Shown one piece after another: positions 6,406 through 14,391 of a DNA stretch of 14,854 nucleotides. The stretch comes from Lachnoclostridium sp. UBA739. Lineage in GTDB: Bacteria; Bacillota_A; Clostridia; Lachnospirales; Lachnospiraceae. The stretch is from contig DBKX01000151.1 of assembly GCA_002297865.1 (NCBI GenBank), positions 1 through 14,854 on the forward strand, in the 5' to 3' direction. Made by a program: the position numbers and the translations under genes. The notes under the pieces were generated by a model. The model saw only the letters and a list, made by a program, of their open reading frames with translations. It did not search any database and was not told the origin of the DNA. How positions within the stretch are numbered: position 1 is the first letter of the stretch; every line of letters starts with the position of its first letter.

Positions 6406-8316
6406 TTAATAAAATTTGTACTGCCCTTTTCCGCTATTTTTAGCTAGATATAATGCTTTGTCTGCATCCTCATACAGCTTCTCGAAACTAATCTCTCTTT
6501 TTCCCTTGTAAACTGCAATTCCTATAGACAACGTCGTCTTGGATTCCAGTTTGAGAAATCTTATATTATTCTGAAATACATCAATAAGATTTTCTACTGC
6601 CTTTTCTAATTCATCTCTCCTTATCATATTCTGCATAAAGATACAGAATTCATCCCCTCCAAGTCTTGAAACATAATTAGTATCTGGAATAGCCTGTTGC
6701 AAGGACTCTCCTAGCGTAGCTAACACCTTATCTCCCACTCCATGCCCATAGTTATCATTTATGTATTTAAAATCATCCAGATCTAACATAATCAACGAAC
6801 CTTTTCTTCTTTTAACTAATTCATTCCCCACCATTTCAGTAAAGTAACGCCGGTTACCAACCCCTGTAAGTGGATCTCTCTCGGGTTCTGTCTGTATTGT
6901 TTCAAAATAATCATCCTTTAATAAAGCTAGTGTAAAGAAAATAATAAATCCTAATACTCCAAATGTGGAAATATCATAGTTTTTTATCAGATGTAATGGT
7001 TTAATGCCTGAACAAACTGCTGGGCATACTGCACCAATTAAAATATAATAGCCCCGCCTCGCATCCATTCGTCCACTCTGTTTCATTTTACGAATACATA
7101 AACACATAATGAGAAAAAATTGTATAACAATAAAAGAATAAAAAATAATATACAATATTCCAGGTTTTATATAAATAGACAAAAAATCTTTGGAATTATC
7201 TATTACTATGTACTGATAGAAGTCATTATTTTCTTTTACTGCAAATAAACAAAGTAAGACACATATAGAAACAACCTCTTCCGCTATGTATAACCACTTA
7301 GAAAATTTCATCTTAAAAAATTCATCTACAAATTTGGTAAAAGCAATAAAAATTCCGATAAGACCACTATGTTCTATTTTGTAAGCTGCATCTATAACTC
7401 TTACGTCGTCAGCTGTTAGTTGTATATAATATCCCGTCATGTAAAAAATGGTAAAAATAATCATTACTACATTAGCAAGCTGCAATTTCGACGGACTTGT
7501 TCTTAAAGCCATTATCATAAATGCAACCATCAATATAACCGTAATTACATTAAGACTTAGATAAAATTCATAAAAATTATATCTACAGACATTAAACACA
7601 CCGCAAAATATAATAAACTGTAACGTATAGAGAAGATAAAACGTGTTTAACATTCTCTTTTTTTTCGTGCCATCCCCATTGTATTTTAATAGGAGTGGAA
7701 TTGCTAAAAGATAACCGAGCAGATAGACTTTATGATACCATCTCTGATGATGTGTTACAGAATAAAATACATTTAAGAAAAACACACTTAGGGTCAGTGA
7801 CACTAAAAGGAAAACAGATCGTTTTATAGCCTTGCTGTCCGCCCCTTGATCCATTCTATTTCGATAAAATATTACTGCAAACAGAATCGGAAGTACTGGC
7901 TTTTCTCCACTGCATGCAGAAATAAACAAAATTAACAAAACCAGAACCCAAGAAGTCAGTGTATTAATCCTTTTCTTGTCTTTGTCTCGCATAACAAATA
8001 ATGTACACAGCACCAAAAGTATATCATAAAGTAAATTTTGATGCCCCCATGGTTTAATTTCCATAAAAAGATTATATGGATAGATTGAGATAATCCAAAA
8101 ACCGCATACACGTAACAAAAGATTCTGTTTGCTTGGAGCATTTTTAAACGCTTCTACTACTATGTAGCAGATAATTGGCATAACAATACACCCAAAACAA
8201 TGAATGATCTGTGTAAGCATAAAATTATATTTCATCAGCCTCCATGCAATATAATTAATGCTCATCAGTACACCTACAATTATCGCAAAGTGTTGTACTC
8301 CTAAATTTCTTTTCAT
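6406..8316 (-). CDS. Membrane diguanylate cyclase, TraX-like + 7TM + GGDEF (paralogue 1)
   Basis: A 636-residue protein with three parts. Residues 1 to about 240 are membrane helices resembling the TraX family: the block at 37-62 with MPIICYIVVEAF, the SIYPYNLF at 77-84, and LGYLLAIPLLLKYNG at 200-214. Residues about 250-470 form a second set of seven membrane segments resembling the N-terminal 7TM region of some histidine kinases (GYYIQLTA at 295-302, IEHSGLIGIFIAFT near 314-327). From 481 a GGDEF domain follows: DPLTG at 481-485, LDLDDFKYINDNYGHG at 511-526, RLGGDEF with GGDEF at 553-557, and ADKALYLAKNSGK near the end. The active-site residues for making c-di-GMP are intact. The inhibitory I-site RxxD is absent (P and N at the R and D positions). 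It lies 49 bases after its paralogue. Its AGGGGG ribosome binding site is unusually far from the ATG (13 bases). TraX acetylates pilin in conjugative plasmids; here a sensor role is inferred. Confidence 0.9.
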   Translation of the reverse strand: MKRNLGVQHFAIIVGVLMSINYIAWRLMKYNFMLTQIIHCFGCIVMPIICYIVVEAFKNAPSKQNLLLRVCGFWIISIYPYNLFMEIKPWGHQNLLYDILLVLCTLFVMRDKDKKRINTLTSWVLVLLILFISACSGEKPVLPILFAVIFYRNRMDQGADSKAIKRSVFLLVSLTLSVFFLNVFYSVTHHQRWYHKVYLLGYLLAIPLLLKYNGDGTKKKRMLNTFYLLYTLQFIIFCGVFNVCRYNFYEFYLSLNVITVILMVAFMIMALRTSPSKLQLANVVMIIFTIFYMTGYYIQLTADDVRVIDAAYKIEHSGLIGIFIAFTKFVDEFFKMKFSKWLYIAEEVVSICVLLCLFAVKENNDFYQYIVIDNSKDFLSIYIKPGILYIIFYSFIVIQFFLIMCLCIRKMKQSGRMDARRGYYILIGAVCPAVCSGIKPLHLIKNYDISTFGVLGFIIFFTLALLKDDYFETIQTEPERDPLTGVGNRRYFTEMVGNELVKRRKGSLIMLDLDDFKYINDNYGHGVGDKVLATLGESLQQAIPDTNYVSRLGGDEFCIFMQNMIRRDELEKAVENLIDVFQNNIRFLKLESKTTLSIGIAVYKGKREISFEKLYEDADKALYLAKNSGKGQYKFY

Positions 8317-8365
8317 AAGAAACCAATATCCCCCTTAATGATTTCACTTATTCCTTGTCTGTTTA

Positions 8366-10264
8366 CTAAGCATAAAACTTACATTGGCTTTTACCGCTGT
8401 TTTTGGCTAAATATAAAGCCTTATCCGCATTTTCATATAGCTCATCGAATGTAATCTCTTCTTTTCCGTTATAAATTGCAACTCCAATTGATAGTGTAGA
8501 GTGCAGATTAAGATTTCTTGTTTTTAATGTCTGATGAAATACATTTACGATATCTTCTGTCATTATATTCACTTCCTCTGGTTTTACTTTATCACAGATA
8601 AAGGCACAAAATTCATCCCCACCAAGTCGTGTAATATAATTCCCAGAGCAGATAACCTGCTTCATAGAATCTGCCACCGCAATAAGAACCTTATCCCCAG
8701 TTCCATGCCCATAATTATCATTAATATACTTGAAATTATCCATGTCGATCATAAACATAGTTCCCTTTAATCCTTTTGCTAACTTATTCTGTACTCGATC
8801 CACAAAAAAACTTCTGTTGCTGAGTCCTGTTAGCGGGTCTTGTTCTTGCTCCGTCTGAACATTTCCAAAGTAATCATCCCTATATAGTGCTAAAGTCAAG
8901 AAAACTAAGAAAGAAGCAAGACCAAATGGAACAAAATCATATTCTTTATTAATCTGTATAACTTTTAAACTAAGGATAAAAGAAATGCTTACTAGAGCAA
9001 TAATAACCGTGGCACTCTGCTTGCGTTCAACTCCTTCACTGTTTCTTATCTTCTGCCAACACATAAACGCTGCCATTACTATTACAATCCCGACATATAC
9101 ATAAAAGGCAATATACACTGGCCCGGGATTCTCCACAATTACAGAATGTACCTTATAGTGTCTTACACCTACCGAACGATAAAAGAGATGATTTTTATCT
9201 TGTGTAAAGACTGCATAAATTAGAACACTTGTAATCATTCCTTCTAGTACATAAACTACATTATTGAGCGGATTATTACAGAATTCATCGATAAACCAAG
9301 TGAATGCTATAAGCATTCCTGTCACACCTGTTATTTCTATCTTGACCGCTGTCTGCATAACTCTCACGCTAAATGCTGTAAGTTCAATATAATATCCCAA
9401 CATAAAAAGCAGTGTAAACAATATCATGATTAGATTAGAGATTTGTGCCCTAGATAGTTTAGATTTTAATGTTCTATAAGCTAACACAATAGTAAGAACA
9501 GTTGAGAATACATGTACGTATAAATAAGTTTGATAAAACTCCCCTGGTGTAACACGCACAAAATCCTTAACCAAAAGAAGCTGAAGTGGATACAACACCT
9601 CAAAAAAATGACCGGTTTCTCTATTTTCTCCTCCTTTGTATCTCTTTAAAAATGGTATCGCCAAAATAAATCCTAAGTAAGTAAATGATTCCGGTAAGGC
9701 TCTTTCTGGAACATATGCTCCCATCCAACGCATAACGTCTTGGCATACTAACATAAAAATAACCGAAGTAACTGAAATTGTTATAATGGATTTTTGAATA
9801 TTCTTAAACGATTTATCATGATTAAAGGAAATCATAAGCCAAATTGAGGCAAGTGGACTATTGCTAAAATGAATGGAGCAAAGTATGATAACAGATAAAA
9901 GCAGTGGTTTACAAATTCCCTTTATTTTCTTAGAGTCACAAATGATTAGAGCTATCAGACCTATTAATAGATCAAAGATAAAATTCTGCTTATTTATTCC
10001 CACGTCTTTAAATAAGACATGATATGGACCAATCGATAGAGCCCACAAAAAAAGCAAATGAATCACGATCCTTGCTATGCTAGTTGTTTTTTTATAGTTT
10101 TCTACCGATATGAAACACATAATTGGTATCATTAATTTCCCGATGATTTGCATGACATATGTCTGTGGAGTATAAAAACTGAAAGTCATACATGCTAAAA
10201 GCTCGCAAAGTAATGCTAAAGAAGCAATTAATTCGAGCGAAGCTGCAGTTAACCCTTTCTTCAT
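8366..10264 (-). CDS. Membrane diguanylate cyclase, TraX-like + 7TM + GGDEF (paralogue 2)
   Basis: A 632-residue protein with the same layout as its downstream neighbour. The TraX-like part spans 1 to about 240, with GKLMIPIMCFISVENYKKT at 42-60, SIGPYHVLF at 77-85, and LGFILAIPFLKRYKGG then YPLQLLL at about 197-231. The 7TM kinase-type region spans about 250-465 (GYYIELTAFSVRV, KIEITGVTGMLIAF). The GGDEF domain starts at DPLTG 476-480, with IDMDNFKYINDNYGHG at 506-521 and GGDEF at 548-552. Catalytic residues are present and the I-site RxxD is missing (C and N in its place), so product inhibition at this site is not expected. It is the first gene after the promoter at 10323-10351 and has GGGGGA 6 bases before the ATG. 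The two cyclases are clearly homologous along their whole length but diverged, which points to an old tandem duplication. What the membrane modules sense is unknown. Confidence 0.9.
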   Translation of the reverse strand: MKKGLTAASLELIASLALLCELLACMTFSFYTPQTYVMQIIGKLMIPIMCFISVENYKKTTSIARIVIHLLFLWALSIGPYHVLFKDVGINKQNFIFDLLIGLIALIICDSKKIKGICKPLLLSVIILCSIHFSNSPLASIWLMISFNHDKSFKNIQKSIITISVTSVIFMLVCQDVMRWMGAYVPERALPESFTYLGFILAIPFLKRYKGGENRETGHFFEVLYPLQLLLVKDFVRVTPGEFYQTYLYVHVFSTVLTIVLAYRTLKSKLSRAQISNLIMILFTLLFMLGYYIELTAFSVRVMQTAVKIEITGVTGMLIAFTWFIDEFCNNPLNNVVYVLEGMITSVLIYAVFTQDKNHLFYRSVGVRHYKVHSVIVENPGPVYIAFYVYVGIVIVMAAFMCWQKIRNSEGVERKQSATVIIALVSISFILSLKVIQINKEYDFVPFGLASFLVFLTLALYRDDYFGNVQTEQEQDPLTGLSNRSFFVDRVQNKLAKGLKGTMFMIDMDNFKYINDNYGHGTGDKVLIAVADSMKQVICSGNYITRLGGDEFCAFICDKVKPEEVNIMTEDIVNVFHQTLKTRNLNLHSTLSIGVAIYNGKEEITFDELYENADKALYLAKNSGKSQCKFYA

Positions 10265-10322
10265 AGAACGTCCCCCGCATTTCTATTGTTTATATCCATT
10301 ATGAATCACACTAGTTTTTCAC

Positions 10323-10351
10323 ATTATAGCATATATTTAGTCATTCGTCAC
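10323..10351 (-). promoter_or_regulatory. Extended -10 promoter of the cyclase operon
   Basis: On the minus strand a perfect TATAAT (10328-10323) is preceded by TGC (10331-10329), giving an extended -10. A GTGACG -35 (10351-10346) lies 17 bases upstream. Predicted transcription start is near 10316, leaving a leader of about 50 bases before paralogue 2. No riboswitch fits in that leader. Confidence 0.7.
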
Positions 10352-10393
10352 CCATTTGTATCAATTTTTGACATATAACTCTTTTTACTAAAC

Positions 10394-10426
10394 AAAATCC
10401 ATGCAGTTTTTTTCACCGCATGGATT
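10394..10426 (-). terminator. Terminator of tyrS
   Basis: On the minus strand AATCCATGC (10426-10418) pairs perfectly with GCATGGATT (10404-10396) around a 13-base A-rich loop, followed by TTGTTT. It lies about 30 bases after the tyrS stop. Confidence 0.8.
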
Positions 10427-10454
10427 CCTGTTTACAATAAATAATTACATAATT

Positions 10455-11678
10455 TTATTGCATAATTGCTTTATGGAATTTCTTCTTCCCTTTTCTAATT
10501 TTAACATTTTCTTTTAACATTTCTTCTGTTACTTTAAAATCAATTGCTTCAACTTTGTTGTCATTTACGAATACGCCACCCTGCTGGATTAAACGTCTTG
10601 CTTCACTCTTAGAAGGTACTAATTTGCAAGCTAACATTAAATCCATGATGCCGATTGCACCATCTGTAAGCTGATCAGCTGTAATTTCTGTTGTTGGCAT
10701 ATTAGAATCGTCTGAACCACCTGCAAATAAGGCATGAGAAGCTGTTTTTGCTTTTTCTGCTTCTTCTTCACCATGAACTAATTTTGTAAGTTCATATGCA
10801 AGAATTTCTTTCGCCTGATTTAACTGACTTCCTTCCCAGCTATCCATTTCGTTAATCTGCTCTAATGGAAGGAATGTTAACATACGGATGCATCTTAATA
10901 CATCGTTATCACCAACGTTTCTCCAGTACTGGAAGAACTCGAATGGAGATGTCTTGTTCGGATCTAGCCATACTGCACCGCTTGCTGTTTTCCCCATCTT
11001 CTTACCTTCTGAGTTTGTAAGAAGTGTGATTGTCATAGCGTAAGCATCTTTACCTAATTTCTTACGGATTAACTCAGTACCGCCTAACATATTTGACCAT
11101 TGGTCATCTCCTCCAAACTGCATATTACAACCGTAGTGCTTGTATAAGTGATAGAAATCGTAAGACTGCATAATCATGTAGTTAAACTCTAAGAAGGATA
11201 ATCCTTTTTCCATTCTTTGTTTGTAGCACTCTGCACGAAGCATATTATTTACAGAGAAGCATGGACCAACTTCACGAAGTACGTCGATATAGTTTAACTT
11301 TAATAACCAGTCTGCATTATTTACCATAATCGCTTTGTCTTCACCAAATTCGATAAAACGTTCCATCTGCTTTTTGAAGCAGTCACAGTTATGCTGAATC
11401 ATCTCTGGTGTCATCATGCTTCGAAGATCTGTTCTTCCAGAAGGATCACCAATATATCCCGTACCTCCACCGATTAATACAACTGGCTTGTTACCAGCCA
11501 TCTGAAGACGTTTCATAAGGCAAAGTGCCATAAAGTGTCCTACATGCAAGGAATCAGCAGTTGGGTCGAATCCAATATAGAAAGTTGCTTTTCCTTCATT
11601 TACTAATGTTTTGATTTCTTCTTCATCTGTAACCTGTGCTATCAGACCACGGGCTACTAACTCATCATAAATAGTCAT
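10455..11678 (-). CDS. tyrS: Tyrosyl-tRNA synthetase
   Basis: A complete 407-residue class I aminoacyl-tRNA synthetase that charges tRNA-Tyr in the cytoplasm. The Rossmann catalytic domain contains the HIGH-type motif HVGH at 45-48 and the KMSKS-type motif KMGKT at 227-231. The tyrosine-binding stretches are also present: [15 protein letters not shown] at 34-48, and [10 protein letters not shown] then QFGGDDQW at about 170-194. An S4 RNA-binding domain ends the protein (about 349-405, with [18 protein letters not shown]). Length and domain order are those of bacterial TyrS. The ATG at 11678 has an AAAGGAG ribosome binding site 7 bases upstream. The gene is preceded by its own promoter and a tyrosine-specific T-box leader (11851-12121) and is followed by a terminator, so it is monocistronic. 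It should be induced when uncharged tRNA-Tyr accumulates. Confidence 0.98.
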   Translation of the reverse strand: MTIYDELVARGLIAQVTDEEEIKTLVNEGKATFYIGFDPTADSLHVGHFMALCLMKRLQMAGNKPVVLIGGGTGYIGDPSGRTDLRSMMTPEMIQHNCDCFKKQMERFIEFGEDKAIMVNNADWLLKLNYIDVLREVGPCFSVNNMLRAECYKQRMEKGLSFLEFNYMIMQSYDFYHLYKHYGCNMQFGGDDQWSNMLGGTELIRKKLGKDAYAMTITLLTNSEGKKMGKTASGAVWLDPNKTSPFEFFQYWRNVGDNDVLRCIRMLTFLPLEQINEMDSWEGSQLNQAKEILAYELTKLVHGEEEAEKAKTASHALFAGGSDDSNMPTTEITADQLTDGAIGIMDLMLACKLVPSKSEARRLIQQGGVFVNDNKVEAIDFKVTEEMLKENVKIRKGKKKFHKAIMQ

Positions 11679-11812
11679 TGTTATTCTCCTTTCGTATGCG
11701 CTATCTTTTAACGCAATGGTGTATCTAAAAGCTTAAAACATCGAATAGAATTAAGTATGCATGATGCGGAACAGGATGTGCATCTTGCCCTTTTTCTTAG
11801 GAACTTTTTTGA

Positions 11813-11849
11813 TTTATAGAAAATAGAACAGAACGTAATTTTCTATAAA
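11813..11849. repeat. 12-bp hairpin between T-box terminator and tyrS start
   Basis: TTTATAGAAAAT (11813-11824) is the perfect complement of ATTTTCTATAAA (11838-11849), with a 13-base loop. On the transcript it comes one base after the T-tract of the T-box terminator and about 135 bases before the tyrS ATG. It has no T-tract of its own in the downstream direction. It may stabilise or direct processing of the read-through mRNA. Confidence 0.55.
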
Positions 11850-11850
11850 G

Positions 11851-11883
11851 AAAAAACCTCTGCATCGTAAATCGATGCAGAGG
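11851..11883 (-). terminator. T-box intrinsic terminator
   Basis: On the minus strand CCTCTGCATCG (11883-11873) pairs perfectly with CGATGCAGAGG (11867-11857), followed by six Ts (11856-11851). Part of the 5' arm region (CCCTCT) can instead pair with AGAGG next to the T-box motif to form the competing antiterminator. Confidence 0.95.
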
Positions 11884-12121
11884 GCATAGTATGCGGTACC
11901 ACCTCTGGTTATAAAAATTCCTCGCGAAATTTTCCTCACTGAGTGCAAACACACTCGCACGCTGTATTGGGCGTTCCCAGCGAACCCTACTTATACTAAT
12001 GTTCAGGCTGCAGCTCCAGGATGTATTCAGATTCGAGCGTTTAAAGCCTTGCACCAACCGGCTGTTCTCTATAAAACGTATTCGAAACTTACTTGTTCCC
12101 TTCTTTGCTTTCCTAATTCCT
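11851..12121 (-). ncRNA. Tyrosine T-box leader (tRNA-responsive riboswitch)
   Basis: The leader runs from the predicted start near 12121 to the terminator T-tract. Stem I contains a GGTTGGTG-type distal loop and the specifier-loop context CTGAATACATCCTGGAG. This places a UAC (Tyr) specifier at 12025-12023. The T-box sequence TGGTACCGCA is at 11901-11892. The TGGT would pair with the tRNA 3' end if the discriminator base is A, which fits tRNA-Tyr. The sequence after it can form either the antiterminator or the terminator at 11851-11883. Uncharged tRNA-Tyr should favour antitermination and expression of tyrS. Confidence 0.95.
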
Positions 12122-12127
12122 AAGTGT

Positions 12128-12156
12128 ATTATAACCGAAAAAAAGTCAAATGAAAA
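12128..12156 (-). promoter_or_regulatory. Promoter of the T-box/tyrS transcript
   Basis: On the minus strand a perfect TATAAT (12133-12128) follows TTTTCA (12156-12151) with a 17-base spacer. A TTGACT also lies 10 bases upstream of the TATAAT, which is too close to serve as its -35. The position fits a start just ahead of Stem I of the T-box. Confidence 0.65.
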
Positions 12157-12247
12157 GCCTGAAATATCATTTTTTAGCTTATAAGCCTTTATATTTTTCA
12201 TGTCCTTTTTAACATACTTCTTTGCACCTGAATTTAGCTAAAAAATA

Positions 12248-12481
12248 CTAGATTTTTTCTTCTTCATATTCAAATATACTCATCTGAATCGTCTCCGCTT
12301 TATTCTTTAATAAAAAATCACTCAGTATACCTTCCTTTATGCTCTCATTCACAGCCCTTTCCACAGCCTGATTGATGTTCATTATAGATGTATACTTACG
12401 TACCTTTTCTACATACTCCATGTATTCAAATAACGTCCTACAGTTCTTCATAAGTTCGCTGTTTTTGTAAATTATAACACT
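12248..12481 (-). pseudogene. C-terminal remnant of Rpn/PD-(D/E)XK nuclease-transposase
   Basis: A short open frame from ATG at 12451 encodes 67 residues (MKNCRTLFEYMEYVEKVRKY, then AVERAVNESIKEGILSDFLL and SIFEYEEE). These match the C-terminal tail of Rpn-type recombination-promoting nuclease / PD-(D/E)XK transposase proteins, usually around 300 residues. Family-like sequence continues upstream of that Met (IIYKNSELMKNC) to an in-frame TGA at 12484-12482. No ribosome binding site precedes the ATG. The nuclease core is gone, so this is a decayed fragment and not a functional small gene. It lies just after the terminator of the ABC transporter operon and just before the tyrS promoter, and it hints at past mobile-element activity here. 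The extent to the 5' side is set by the in-frame stop. Confidence 0.7.
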
Positions 12482-12494
12482 TCATAAATGCAAG

Positions 12495-12525
12495 AAAAAA
12501 GGCAGATACCCAAAAGGTACCCGCC
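12495..12525 (-). terminator. Terminator of the sugar ABC transporter operon
   Basis: On the minus strand GGCGGGTACC (12525-12516) pairs with GGTATCTGCC (12510-12501), including two G-U pairs, across a 5-base loop. Six Ts follow (12500-12495). The G-U pairs would be A-C mismatches on the other strand, so it acts on minus-strand transcripts. It lies about 45 bases after the binding-protein stop. Confidence 0.88.
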
Positions 12526-12569
12526 AATATATAAGATAATATGAGATTATCAAAATAAATGATACGGAA

Positions 12570-14309
12570 TTACTCCATCTTCTTAACAGCATCTTCGCAA
12601 GCTTTTCTTCTTTGTGCTTCTTTCTTTAGATAGTCAATACACTGATCATATCCATATTCTTTTGCTTTAGACTGCATATTCTTTACAATCTTAGCATACT
12701 CAGCATCATCTTTCGCATAGATTGCTTTCCATGAATTCTCTTTGATACATGTAGCAACCTGATTCCATACAACTTGTAATTCATCATCTTTTGTTGTGAA
12801 ATTAAATGTAGTGCCAAGAATCAAAGAATAATCTCTTTTTGCATAATACTCATTTGTATTTGGAGCACCGGTATCTTTACGCCACTGTTCTTGAATTTCA
12901 GACACAGGCGCATTTAATTCACTTTCCCACTTATCTTTATTGTATGTTTCACCGTTGGAATCTGGGTTTTCAGCGTCAAGAGCCCAAGTTCTGTTATTCA
13001 TCTGGTTACGTCCATCTTTAAATGTACCAGTATAACCACCTGTCATTTCTGTATTTTCATCTTTACTTGTTTTTTTACCTAATTCTGTGAACTCTATTTT
13101 ACCATCTGCATTGTAATCCCAAGTTACACCCTGAGGACCATATTCACTTACCATAGTTCCTTCTGGAGTAGATAACCAATTAAGGATTGCCATACATAAT
13201 TCAGGATACTCTGTGTTTGCACCAATTGAAAAGATACGGTTGCCACCATAGACATTTGTACCATTTACTAAAGGTTTCGAATCTTCAGCAGGAACAGCAA
13301 GCATTGCTTTGCCTTCTTTTAAATGCTCTGGAGTGTTATATTGAACAGCAGCCATCCAAGCAAATAAGTTAAAGAATGCAGCACCATCTGTATAATCTTC
13401 GATACAGTTGTCATATGTCTGTGTAGAGGAGTCTGGATCTAATAAACCTCTCTTGTATAACTCATGATAGAATTTTAAACATCTTAAATATTCACTATTA
13501 TCGTTTAAACAACCCTGGAATTCCTGAGTATTTACATTGTAAAGACCAAATCCAAATTCTTCCCATCCATATAGAGCTGCTGTTGCTTTAACGAACATAA
13601 CCATATCTCCATCCCAGTCTGGGAATAAAGAAACACCATAAGTTTGTTTACCTGAATCTGACTTTGGACAAGCCTTTACCATTTTATCCAATACATCGAT
13701 ATAGTCCTCTAATGTATTAATCTTAGGACTGCCGATTTCTTTGTATAAGTCATAACGGATGTCTGGGTGATAATCAAATCCCTTTAAATCATCTGGATTT
13801 GTACCAACATCAAAACCAAATCCATAAACTTTACCGCCTGAAAGTTCCTTATTATTCTCTAATGCATATGGCATATGTTCTTTTATGTATGGACCATAAT
13901 CTGTTAATAAGTCTTCATCGTTCCAGTCAAATAACATGTCTTTTTTAACTGCCTGATTGTATTTATCCATATCACCACCGAAGATGACAATATCACCAAG
14001 GTTTCCAGATTCCATACGTGTTGCAAATACACCTTCATTTGCTGGGTCAGGAATAATATTTAATTTTACATTGAATTTATCAAGCATTATTTTTGCAAAC
14101 CATCCAATTTGCTCTCCTGAGTAGTTTGCTAATTGTGTAAATACATCCAAAGTTACTGTTTTCTCTGGAATGATGTCTTCCAAATCTGCATCTGCCTCTG
14201 TCGTAGCATTTGGCTCATCTTTTACGGTTTTTGTTGAATTACTGCCACATGCGGATAATGAAAATACCATGGAGCAAGACAACAGAATCGCTAGAAATTT
14301 TTTTCTCAT
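12570..14309 (-). CDS. Sugar ABC transporter substrate-binding lipoprotein (LplA-type)
   Basis: A 579-residue lipoprotein that would capture a carbohydrate outside the membrane and pass it to an ABC permease. It starts MRKKFLAILLSCSMVFSLSA followed by Cys21, a type II signal peptide with lipobox LSAC. The mature part resembles large family-1 binding proteins of the LplA/YtcQ group, with ILNWLSTPEGTMVSEYGPQG in the C-terminal half. Residues 398-409 (DYNADGKIEFTE) form a textbook EF-hand-type calcium loop. I start it at the ATG at 14309 because GAGGGAG lies 5 bases upstream. The in-frame ATG at 14327 overlaps that site and has none of its own. It follows a permease gene by 82 bases and ends at a strong terminator, the usual order for this transporter type. 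The sugar (for example an oligosaccharide or uronate) cannot be told from sequence. Confidence 0.9.
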   Translation of the reverse strand: MRKKFLAILLSCSMVFSLSACGSNSTKTVKDEPNATTEADADLEDIIPEKTVTLDVFTQLANYSGEQIGWFAKIMLDKFNVKLNIIPDPANEGVFATRMESGNLGDIVIFGGDMDKYNQAVKKDMLFDWNDEDLLTDYGPYIKEHMPYALENNKELSGGKVYGFGFDVGTNPDDLKGFDYHPDIRYDLYKEIGSPKINTLEDYIDVLDKMVKACPKSDSGKQTYGVSLFPDWDGDMVMFVKATAALYGWEEFGFGLYNVNTQEFQGCLNDNSEYLRCLKFYHELYKRGLLDPDSSTQTYDNCIEDYTDGAAFFNLFAWMAAVQYNTPEHLKEGKAMLAVPAEDSKPLVNGTNVYGGNRIFSIGANTEYPELCMAILNWLSTPEGTMVSEYGPQGVTWDYNADGKIEFTELGKKTSKDENTEMTGGYTGTFKDGRNQMNNRTWALDAENPDSNGETYNKDKWESELNAPVSEIQEQWRKDTGAPNTNEYYAKRDYSLILGTTFNFTTKDDELQVVWNQVATCIKENSWKAIYAKDDAEYAKIVKNMQSKAKEYGYDQCIDYLKKEAQRRKACEDAVKKME

Positions 14310-14391
14310 AGATTCTCCCTCTTTCATATAAAAATAGTTTTTCTATTTATCCATTCCCTTCCTTTACTTAAGTACAAAAGGGAAAAATAAA

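Noticed and set aside
10265..10322. Possible c-di-GMP riboswitch ahead of the cyclase operon
   Set aside because: The leader is only about 50 bases and lacks the GEMM-type conserved segments.
11797..12201. Minus-strand open frame of 134 codons over the tyrS leader
   Set aside because: It covers the promoter, T-box stems and terminator of the tyrosine T-box. The RNA structure explains the sequence and the peptide resembles nothing.
14310..14327. Upstream in-frame ATG (14327) as start of the substrate-binding lipoprotein
   Set aside because: It lacks a ribosome binding site. The codons after it contain the GAGGGAG that serves the ATG at 14309, which also gives a normal-length signal peptide.
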